Shown here: positions 57,322 through 64,000 of the stretch, piece by piece
How the letters are laid out: each line of letters opens with the position of its first letter
Numbering within the stretch: position 1 is the first letter of the stretch
Assembly: GCA_030447955.1 (NCBI GenBank)
Contig: JAUJNY010000002.1
Location: 15,970 to 79,969, forward strand
From: Jiangellales bacterium
GTDB taxonomy: Bacteria > Actinomycetota > Actinomycetes > Jiangellales > Jiangellaceae
Direction of reading: 5' to 3'
DNA: 64,000 nt
Notes under the pieces: model-generated
The model's input: the letters and a program-made list of their open reading frames with translations, nothing else
The model's database searches: none
Told to the model about the DNA's origin: nothing
Translations under genes and position numbers: made by a program

Positions 57322-58077
57322 ATGCGTCGCTGGACCGCCCACCGTGCCGCCGTCGTGGTGCTCGCCGTTGGTCTCGGCGTCGCTTGCGGATCCAACACCG
57401 ATCCTGAGACGGCAGAGCGTCCCGTGTCCGGGGATTGCCCACCGCCACTCACGCAGAGCGACAACAGCACGCACATCGACTGGATCGACTTCGTCAAGCT
57501 TGACGGCCGCGAGTATCACCGCCTCGGCTCTGTATATCCCACATATGGCGGGGAGCAGACGCTGCGGCGGTCGGCACTGGGGCAACCGGTCGCGCGCGTG
57601 TGTCAGGAGCTGTCCGGACTCCGCCCCCCTGCCGACTACCAGACCCAAGACGGGGACGCGGCGTTTTTGCCGGCAGGCACGCTGTTACACCGCGTGGACG
57701 GCTATGCGCCCTGGTTCCGTGTCGGCGCGATTGTCCACGGCCAGGTGCTTATCTACGAGTTGTTCTCACACCCCGAAGCGAAGACTGGCGCTGACGTGCT
57801 TGACATCCGCGGCCGAGTCCGCGCGATCGCCGTAAGGCCCGGCTACCACGGCGAGCCAGCCGGCACCTCTGAAGCCGGCGACATCCGCCCGATCGTAGAT
57901 GCGCTGCTGGCCGCCCCAACCGTGGAGTCGCAACGCTCGGGGCGAGATGTCTACATCGTCTTCCGGCTCACCGATGGCACCACCGTGGTCCGGCCCTACT
58001 CGCCAAGACACTCGATCCTCTGGCCACAACTCAAGACCCCGCAGAAATTCGATGCTCTGGTCGCCGAGCTTGTATGA
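57322..58077 (+). CDS. Lipoprotein of unknown function
   Basis: The protein has 251 residues. A signal peptide ends in the lipobox 'LGVAC' (C22), so it should be anchored to the membrane by a lipid. The rest is globular and mixed alpha/beta ('IDWIDFVKLDGREYHRLGSVYP', 'VGAIVHGQVLIYELFSHP'). The ATG at 57322 has GGAGAGAGG upstream. No recognised domain. It lies 149 bp after the protease gene on the same strand; the intervening and following gaps (57173-57321, 58078-58317) hold nothing I recognise. Confidence 0.78.
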   Translation: MRRWTAHRAAVVVLAVGLGVACGSNTDPETAERPVSGDCPPPLTQSDNSTHIDWIDFVKLDGREYHRLGSVYPTYGGEQTLRRSALGQPVARVCQELSGLRPPADYQTQDGDAAFLPAGTLLHRVDGYAPWFRVGAIVHGQVLIYELFSHPEAKTGADVLDIRGRVRAIAVRPGYHGEPAGTSEAGDIRPIVDALLAAPTVESQRSGRDVYIVFRLTDGTTVVRPYSPRHSILWPQLKTPQKFDALVAELV

Positions 58078-58317
58078 CTTGAGCAACGGCGCGCCGTTAG
58101 CCGGGCTCGGCGAGAAGGTCGCCGCGCAGTGACCAACGCACAGACTCAACCCCGGCTGTCGATGCGGTGTTCGTTGCCTCCCGCATGGGACGTGCCACGC
58201 GGAGGTACGTCGTACGTGCCTTCTCCCGGTGTACTGACGGCGATGTCTACGTACGGCTCACGCAAGGTCTTGATGCTGCGGCACACGACCCGACCGTACG
58301 CCGCATCGGCAGGGGCG

Positions 58318-59289
58318 TCATGCCTGCCCGGCGTACCAGGACGCCAGCCGGACGAAACCCTCATCGAGGCTCACGGCTGGCGTCCAGTCCAGCACCGCGC
58401 GGGTGCGGCGCTGGTCGAACCAGTGCGTGGTCGCGAGCTGCTCGGCGAGGAAGCGGGTCATCGGTGGGTCCCCCGCGGGAGCCCGTACGGCCCACAGGGC
58501 CTCCGCCGCCGCCCCACCGGCCCAGGCGACCGGGAACGGCACTCGCCGGCGCGGCGGCCGCACCCCGGCCGCCCGGCACACCCGCGCCACGATTTCGGTT
58601 ATGGGGCGCGGCTCACCGTTGCTGATGACCAGGGCCTGCCCGTGGGCGTGCTCGCAGCGATCTACCGCCGCGACGATCGCGGCGGCTGCGTTCGCCACGT
58701 AGGTCGTGTCGATGAGTGCCGCTCCGCTGCCGACGAGCGCCAGCCGGCCGGAGCGGGCCCGTGACACGATCCGCCCGACGAGTTGAGTGTCGCCGGGCCC
58801 CCACACCAGGTGCGGCCGTACGGCCACGACGGCGAGCGACGGCCCGTCGGCGGCGAGGGCCAGCCACTCCGCCAGCGCCTTGCTGCGCGCGTAGTGACCG
58901 CGGGCCGTACGCGGCTCCGCCGGTCCGGCAGGTGCCCCGACAAGAGAAGTGCCGGAGTGCGCGACCGCGGGGGAGGAGACGTGCACCAGCCAGCCGACTC
59001 CGGTCGCGCGGCAGCCGTCGACGACGTGGCGGGTGCCGGCGACGTTGACGCGCTCGTACTCCCGCCACGGACCGGTGACGGCGACCTTGGCGGCGAGGTG
59101 CACGACGGCGTCCTGACCGCGTACGGCCTGCCGTACCGCGTCTACGGAGGTGACGTCAGCGAGCACCTCCCGGCAGGGCAGCCCGGACGGCCGGCGCTGC
59201 AGCACCGTCACGTCGTCGCCGCGCTCGTACAGCACCTGGGCGACCGCACCACCGAGCATCCCGCTCGCGCCGGTGACGAGCACCCTCAC
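58318..59289 (-). CDS. oleD: OleD, 2-alkyl-3-ketoalkanoate reductase
   Basis: The protein has 323 residues of the extended short-chain dehydrogenase type. The NADP motif is 'VTGASGMLGGAVAQ', the catalytic Tyr-Lys are in 'HYARSKALAE', and 'RPHLVWGPGDT' is conserved in OleD/3-beta-HSD relatives. It reduces the beta-ketoacid made by OleA to a beta-hydroxyacid in long-chain olefin synthesis. GTG 59289 overlaps the oleBC stop by 4 bp. Placement directly after oleA-oleBC fixes the identity. Confidence 0.92.
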   Translation of the reverse strand: MRVLVTGASGMLGGAVAQVLYERGDDVTVLQRRPSGLPCREVLADVTSVDAVRQAVRGQDAVVHLAAKVAVTGPWREYERVNVAGTRHVVDGCRATGVGWLVHVSSPAVAHSGTSLVGAPAGPAEPRTARGHYARSKALAEWLALAADGPSLAVVAVRPHLVWGPGDTQLVGRIVSRARSGRLALVGSGAALIDTTYVANAAAAIVAAVDRCEHAHGQALVISNGEPRPITEIVARVCRAAGVRPPRRRVPFPVAWAGGAAAEALWAVRAPAGDPPMTRFLAEQLATTHWFDQRRTRAVLDWTPAVSLDEGFVRLASWYAGQA

Positions 59290-61994
59290 TTGCGACGCGG
59301 TCGCTTGCCGGCCAGGACCGCCTCGGCCCAGGCCGCGACCTCCGCGCGGTCGACCTTGGCGTTGTGCCGGATGTCCACCGGTAGCCGAGGTGCGAGCAGC
59401 ACCGCCGCCACCGGGACACCGGCCACGGCGCTTACGGCGTCCGTCAGCTCGAGGTCGGCCACTCCCATGATCGAGTGGACACTTCGGGACCGAAACACCG
59501 GCGCGCCGCGACCAGAACTGCCCACTCGATCATGAGGGGGGCGGCCGGGCGAGGCCTCCGGCACCACGACCGCGACCACCACCTGGGTCGCGGGTGGCCC
59601 CACCCCCACGACGGACGCCGCACGGACGCCGGGAAGGTCCTGGATGCGCAACTCCGGCCCCACGGGGGTCACCGGGCCGGCTGCGGTCGTAATGACGTGG
59701 ACCAACCGGCCCTCCACCCACAGCCGGCGCTCGTCATCGACGTGCCCCACATCACCGGTGCGGTGCCACCCGGGATCCCGGGAGCTTGCTCGCTCGGTGA
59801 CCCACAGCCGGTCGTAGCGGTCCTTGACGTGGTCGGCCCGTACGCACACCTCGCCGCTCACCCCGACCGCATCACTCAGCGGGCCGTCGGCGCGGCCGTC
59901 GGCGGACAGGGGGCTCACGGTCAGCTCGACGCCCGGCACCGGGCGCCCCACGCAGACGCCCTCGCCCGGGCCGACCTTGTCGATCTCCTCGAGCGAGATG
60001 TCGGTCACCGGCAACGCCTCGGTCATGCCGTACGGCGTGTGCACCCGTGCCGCGGGCAGCAGCCGGCTCACCTCGCGGAGCAGGGTGACCGGTACGGGTG
60101 CGCCCGCGGACAGCACCAGCCGCGGCCGCTCCAGCGCACGCCGCTGCCGCGCATCCAGCGCGCCGCCGGTGGCGACAACGTTGCGCAGCGCGGCGGGGGA
60201 GGCGAACACCAGCGTCGCGTCCAGCGCGGCGACGGCCTCGGCGAGGGCGGCGGCACGCAGCGAGCCCGGGGCGGTGACGTCCATGCTGGGCACGGCGGTC
60301 GGGATGCCGAGCGCCGGCCCGTACAGCGCGAACGGGGCGAACGCCGCCACAAAGCGGTCCTCCGGGGTGATGTCGTACGTCGCGCGCAGCGCGCCCAGCT
60401 GGGCCAGCACCTGGCGCTGTCGGTAGACAACGCCCTTGGCCGGCCCGGTGGCGCCAGAGGTGAAGACGACTGCGCTCTCCGCGTCAGGGTCGGGCTCGGG
60501 CAGCGCGGCGGTCGTCTCGCGGCCGATCCGGGCCAGGTCGGCCAGGCCGTACGTCGCCCCGAGCGCGCGCCGGCTGGCCTGGTCGAGCGGCCCTGAAGCG
60601 ATGCGCCGCCCGGGCAGCCGCATCACCTGGGCCGCGGCCAGCCCGCGCGGCACGCCGATGACGTAATCGGGCGCGGCGGCGCGCAGCGCCCGGCCCATGG
60701 CCCGCAGGCCGAGCCCGGCGTCGGCGAGGACGACGACTGCCCCGGCGCGCCAGCACGCGTACACGGCGGCGGTCAGGTCGGCGCCCGGAGGCACGAGCAG
60801 GGCCACCCGCTCACCGGGGCGCACCCCGGTCGCGACCAGGCCGGCGGCCAGTTCGCGCACCCGCCGCTCCAGCAGTGCGAAGGAGACCGTCCTGCGCACA
60901 CCGCTCGCGCCCAGCTCGACGACCGCCGGCGCCGGGTCGCCGCCGCGCGCCTCGAGGGCCGACCACAGCGATCGATCCGCGGGCCGCGGCTGCGTGCGTG
61001 CCCGTCTCCGACCGGGCCGCCCAGCCGGCAGCGATGCGGTCGGGGAGACGGCGGGCCGGTCGAGGGAGGTCACCCAGTCGGCGATGGCGGTCGCAGCTTC
61101 CGGCCGGTCCTCGGGCAGCAGGTGCCCGGCGCCCTCATAGCGGTGCACCTGCGCGTGCGGCAGCCGGGCGAACAGGTCAGCCAGGTCGCGCTCGGCGAAG
61201 ACGGGGTCGCTCGGTCCCCAGAGCACCAGCACCGGTACGCCGGCCAGTGCCGGCAGGTCGCCCACGATGGCGCGCAGCCGGGCGGCGCTCGGGTGCGTGG
61301 GGTCGAGTGGGATGTCGGCGACGAAGTCGCGGACGGCCGTGCGGCGGGCGGCGCCCCGGTACGGCGCGGCGAACGCCGCGCGGACCGGCGCCGGAAGCGG
61401 CGGGCGGGACACCGCGGACGCCGCCCGTACGAATGTAGGCGTGCGCTCACAGACGGTGCGCAGCAACGTGGGCGAGCGGGCGAGGCGGATCAGCGTTGGC
61501 CCGCGATAGCCGGCCGGCAGGTGCACCGCGGTGTTGGCCAGCACGACGCCGGCGAGCGCGTCGCGGTGGTCCAGCGCCCAGCCGAGCGAGATCGGCCCGC
61601 CCCAGTCGTGGCCCACCGTCACGACGGGCCCGGTGAGGCCGAGCGTGTCGGCGAGGCGGCCGAGGTCGTCGACGCGTTGGGCGAGCCGCCGTGGCCGCGG
61701 CTCTGCCGGCCGCTCGGACCAGCCCATCCCGAGCTGGTCGGGAGCCACGACACGCCATCCGGGTGGGGCCGCCGCGAGCAGGTGCCGCCAGAGGTAGGAC
61801 CACGTCGGGTTGCCGTGGACGCACAGCAGCGTGCCTGCCGGCTCGGCTGAGGTCTTCCGGGTGCCTCGCGCGGCCGTGGTGTCCAGGACGTGCCAGCTGC
61901 GGCGTACGCCCTCTCTGTCAACCACGTCGACGAGGCGGGACCACCGGGGGTCGAGGCCGGGCAGCCCGGCCGGGGGGAGAGAGGCCGGGATCAC
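59286..61994 (-). CDS. oleBC: OleBC fusion: beta-lactone decarboxylase and beta-lactone synthetase
   Basis: This is a 902-residue fusion. Residues ~1-310 are OleB, an alpha/beta hydrolase with 'HGNPTW' (60-65), nucleophile D130 in 'GHDWGG' and His in 'GAGHLLPED'. Residues ~350-902 are OleC, an AMP-binding enzyme with P-loop 'VFTSGATGPAKGVVYRQ', 'YGMTEALPVTDI', 'TGDVGHVD' and a C-terminal domain with 'PVDIRHNAKVDR'. OleC makes a beta-lactone from the OleD product and OleB decarboxylates it to a cis-olefin. GTG 61994 overlaps oleA. A 69-bp palindromic element (59466-59534) adds 23 residues in frame to a loop of the C-terminal domain. Confidence 0.93.
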   Translation of the reverse strand: MIPASLPPAGLPGLDPRWSRLVDVVDREGVRRSWHVLDTTAARGTRKTSAEPAGTLLCVHGNPTWSYLWRHLLAAAPPGWRVVAPDQLGMGWSERPAEPRPRRLAQRVDDLGRLADTLGLTGPVVTVGHDWGGPISLGWALDHRDALAGVVLANTAVHLPAGYRGPTLIRLARSPTLLRTVCERTPTFVRAASAVSRPPLPAPVRAAFAAPYRGAARRTAVRDFVADIPLDPTHPSAARLRAIVGDLPALAGVPVLVLWGPSDPVFAERDLADLFARLPHAQVHRYEGAGHLLPEDRPEAATAIADWVTSLDRPAVSPTASLPAGRPGRRRARTQPRPADRSLWSALEARGGDPAPAVVELGASGVRRTVSFALLERRVRELAAGLVATGVRPGERVALLVPPGADLTAAVYACWRAGAVVVLADAGLGLRAMGRALRAAAPDYVIGVPRGLAAAQVMRLPGRRIASGPLDQASRRALGATYGLADLARIGRETTAALPEPDPDAESAVVFTSGATGPAKGVVYRQRQVLAQLGALRATYDITPEDRFVAAFAPFALYGPALGIPTAVPSMDVTAPGSLRAAALAEAVAALDATLVFASPAALRNVVATGGALDARQRRALERPRLVLSAGAPVPVTLLREVSRLLPAARVHTPYGMTEALPVTDISLEEIDKVGPGEGVCVGRPVPGVELTVSPLSADGRADGPLSDAVGVSGEVCVRADHVKDRYDRLWVTERASSRDPGWHRTGDVGHVDDERRLWVEGRLVHVITTAAGPVTPVGPELRIQDLPGVRAASVVGVGPPATQVVVAVVVPEASPGRPPHDRVGSSGRGAPVFRSRSVHSIMGVADLELTDAVSAVAGVPVAAVLLAPRLPVDIRHNAKVDRAEVAAWAEAVLAGKRPRRK
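59466..59534. repeat. Palindromic element inserted in frame in oleC
   Basis: Perfect 13-bp inverted repeats CATGATCGAGTGG (59466-59478) and CCACTCGATCATG (59522-59534) bound a 69-bp unit. Its length is 23 codons, it has no stop in the gene's frame, and it encodes HDRVGSSGRGAPVFR followed by SRSVHSIM. Flanking sequence continues normally as OleC on both sides, so it looks like a small mobile or repeated palindromic element that landed in a tolerant loop. No second copy was seen in this window. Confidence 0.75.
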
Positions 61995-63013
61995 CACACG
62001 ATTTCGATGCACGAGGTGTTGAGCCCCGAGCCGATCCCCATGCACAGCACCCGGTCGCCCCGGTCCAGGGAGTCGACCTCACCGGCGAGGGTGAACGGCA
62101 GCGACGCCGGCCCGATGTTGCCGCGGGTCGGGAACGTGCGGGGCACCCGATCTGGGTCGATGCCGAGCGCCGCGCACAGCGCCTTGGTGTGCACCTGCGA
62201 GATCTGGTGGATCACGTAACGGTCCATGTCGGACCAGTCGAACTCGGCCTTGGCGTCCTCCCAGGTGGCTACCGAGAGGGCGAGCCCGGCCGCGAGTAGG
62301 CCCTTGGTGTCGGTGCGCATGAGCTGCAGATCGCCGACGCACAGCTCATGGTGCTCGGTCCCCGCGCGAGAGACACCGCCGACGATCCGGTGGCCCTCTG
62401 GATGGCGGTCGGCGCGGCCCAGCACCATGCCGGCCGCGCCGGAGCCAAGGGTGAGCGTGGCGAACTGGGCGGCGACGTCCGCGGCGGTGGCGCTCGGGCT
62501 GGCGAGCCGGTCGAGCGTTGCCAGCTGGGTCTGGCGGGCTCCCTCGCCGTCCACGACGAGCGCGTAGTCGAGCTGTCCGGCATCGATCATGGTGGCCGCC
62601 AGCTGCATGCCGTTGACGAACCCGAGGCAGGCGTTGGCCAGGTCGAAGTTGAGGCAGGACGTGGGCAGGCTCAGCGCGTGGTGAACGGCCACCGCCGCCG
62701 AGGGCTCGAGGTGGGTCCGGGCGACCGAGGAGTCGATGAGCAGCCCGACCTGGGAGGGGTCGGTGCCCGCCTCGGCCAGCGCCTTGGCGCCTGCCATGGC
62801 CGCAGCGTCGACGAAGCTGACGTCCTCCGGCCACCACCGGCGCTCACGGATGCCGGCGAGCTTCTCCAGCATGCCGGCGCGCAGGCCGAGGCGCCGGTAG
62901 GTCTCGCCCAGCCGCTCGTCGAACTCCGCGGAGGTCACCACCTGCGGTGCGTCGATGGCGCACACCGACAGCACCGCCGTGTTGGAGTGGCGGTAGGTCG
63001 CGTTCCCGGACAT
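61991..63013 (-). CDS. oleA: OleA, thiolase-fold fatty acyl condensing enzyme
   Basis: The protein has 340 residues. The catalytic triad of the KAS III-like fold is visible: C129 in 'LANACLGF', the His in 'VIHQISQVH' and the Asn in 'RGNIGPAS'. OleA joins two long-chain acyl-CoAs by non-decarboxylative Claisen condensation to give a beta-ketoacid, the first step of head-to-head hydrocarbon synthesis. The ATG at 63013 has GAGGAGG upstream. It is the first gene of the oleA-oleBC-oleD operon. Confidence 0.94.
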   Translation of the reverse strand: MSGNATYRHSNTAVLSVCAIDAPQVVTSAEFDERLGETYRRLGLRAGMLEKLAGIRERRWWPEDVSFVDAAAMAGAKALAEAGTDPSQVGLLIDSSVARTHLEPSAAVAVHHALSLPTSCLNFDLANACLGFVNGMQLAATMIDAGQLDYALVVDGEGARQTQLATLDRLASPSATAADVAAQFATLTLGSGAAGMVLGRADRHPEGHRIVGGVSRAGTEHHELCVGDLQLMRTDTKGLLAAGLALSVATWEDAKAEFDWSDMDRYVIHQISQVHTKALCAALGIDPDRVPRTFPTRGNIGPASLPFTLAGEVDSLDRGDRVLCMGIGSGLNTSCIEIVW

Positions 63014-63140
63014 GTGCCTCCTCGATGCGCTGACTCTCAGTTTCCCACGCCAGCGCCGATCGACCCCTCTGGTCTCCAGTCGGCGCTCACAGACCGTGAC
63101 GGCCTCCGCCCCAGGGCGGCGACTGCCATGATCGGTCGCC

Positions 63141-64000
63141 GTGGGTGAAAGTGCTTCCCCGGGTCCCTCGGCGGGGCGGGTCCGCGTCGGGATTTCCGGC
63201 TGGAGGTACGCCGGGTGGCGCGGCGACTTCTACCCATCCGGGCTGCCGCAGCGGGCCGAGCTGGCGTACGTCGCCGAGCGCATGGACACCGTGGAGATCA
63301 ACGGGTCGTTCTACTCGCTGCAGCGCCCGTCGTCGTACCAGTCCTGGCACGAGCAGACGCCGGAGGACTTCGTCTTCGCCGTCAAGGGCGGCCGCTTCAT
63401 CACCCACATGAAGAAGCTGAGCGGGGTCGAGGAGCCCCTCGCGACGTTCTTCGCGTCGGGCATGCTGGCACTCGGTCCGAAGCTGGGGCCGCTGCTGTGG
63501 CAGCTGCCGCCGACGCTCGGCTTCGACGCCAAGCGCCTGGCGGCGTTCTTCGAGCTGCTGCCGCGCACGACCCTCGCCGCCGCCGAGCTCGCCCGCGGTC
63601 ATCACCCGCGGTTGGAGGGGCGGGCGTGGACCACGACGGACGCCGAGCGGCCGCTGCGGCATGCCGTGGAGGTGCGGCACGCCAGCTTCGCCGTGCCGGA
63701 CTTCCCGGCCCTGCTCCGCGAATACGGCGTCGCGCTGGTCACCGCTGACACCGCCGGCAAGTGGCCGCTGCTGGAGGACCAGACCGCCGACTTCGCCTAC
63801 GTACGCCTGCACGGTGCCGAGGAGCTGTACGTCAGCGGCTACACCGATGAGGCCCTCGACGCGTGGGCGGCGAAGCTGCGCGGCTGGACGGCCGGCGGGC
63901 GCGACGCCTACGTCTATTTCGACAATGACGTCAAGGTGCGTGCTCCGTACGACGCGATGGCCCTCGCGCGGCGACTCGGAGGCGGCCGTGGACCTGAAAG
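63141..64000 (+). CDS. DUF72 family protein, 5' part
   Basis: The frame runs from GTG 63141 to the end of the window without a stop (at least 286 residues), so the 3' end is missing. It begins with the DUF72 motif 'VRVGISGWRYAGWRGDFYP' and continues 'MDTVEINGSFYSLQRPSSYQSWHEQTPEDFVFAVKGGRFITH', typical of this TIM-barrel-like family. 'GPLLWQLPPT' and 'VEVRHASF' are also family landmarks, and 'YVYFDNDVKVRAPYDAMALARRLG' is the usual ending. The function of the family is not established. It is divergent from oleA. Confidence 0.88.
   Translation, partial: MGESASPGPSAGRVRVGISGWRYAGWRGDFYPSGLPQRAELAYVAERMDTVEINGSFYSLQRPSSYQSWHEQTPEDFVFAVKGGRFITHMKKLSGVEEPLATFFASGMLALGPKLGPLLWQLPPTLGFDAKRLAAFFELLPRTTLAAAELARGHHPRLEGRAWTTTDAERPLRHAVEVRHASFAVPDFPALLREYGVALVTADTAGKWPLLEDQTADFAYVRLHGAEELYVSGYTDEALDAWAAKLRGWTAGGRDAYVYFDNDVKVRAPYDAMALARRLGGGRGPE

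Noticed and set aside
58078-58317. Possible gene in the gap between the lipoprotein and oleD
   Set aside because: The open frames here are continuations of shadow frames of oleD; no start with a ribosome-binding site or protein-like sequence was seen.

Overview
The window is one stretch of high-GC actinobacterial chromosome. The evidence is a LexA gene with mycobacterial-type SOS boxes and a divergent LysM gene, an NrdR/NrdJ class II ribonucleotide reductase pair, DUF4192 and DUF6318-like families, frequent GTG starts and 4-bp gene overlaps, and a fused OleBC. I cannot fix the order or family. No tRNA, rRNA, CRISPR array, transposase or prophage gene was recognised, and no gap without a gene exceeds 300 bases.

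Region by region. 0-2.8 kb: the end of a probable lipoprotein gene, a secreted protein, and a LigD with phosphoesterase and ligase domains but no polymerase domain. 2.8-9.0 kb: lexA with a TauE-type exporter behind it, a divergent SOS-controlled LysM gene, then nrdR-nrdJ; NrdJ carries a 139-residue mini-intein. 9.1-14.5 kb: a NarL-type two-component system and small metabolic or membrane genes. 14.6-18.5 kb: helicase HrpA. 18.6-19.7 kb: an overlapping trio of ribbon-helix-helix antitoxin, Doc toxin and Uma2 nuclease. 20.3-28.0 kb: DUF4192 and an AddAB-like helicase-nuclease, followed by a second Uma2 gene.

28.7-33.4 kb looks like a decaying accessory patch: an ADP-ribosylglycohydrolase remnant joined to an HD domain, an HNH nuclease gene broken by a frameshift, a VapBC pair, and a NERD-helicase gene broken by a frameshift. 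33.5-38.7 kb holds a zinc-binding protein, a cyclase, an ERCC4 nuclease, AlkB and a secreted beta-propeller protein. 38.8-48.1 kb has two more histidine kinase/LuxR regulator pairs, a secreted delta-60/Calx-beta protein, a SHOCT protein and a pirin. 48.1-54 kb has MarR with an MMPL exporter and a three-gene ABC exporter. 54-58 kb has a K+ channel with RCK domain, a zinc alcohol dehydrogenase, an S1 protease and a lipoprotein.

58.3-63.0 kb is a complete head-to-head hydrocarbon operon, oleA-oleBC-oleD, with 4-bp overlaps. A 69-bp palindromic element sits in frame inside the OleC domain. The window ends inside a DUF72 gene.

The most unusual items are the in-frame palindromic element in oleBC, the mini-intein placed just before a redox cysteine of NrdJ, the Doc-Uma2 overlapping operon, and three degraded or fused genes within 5 kb.
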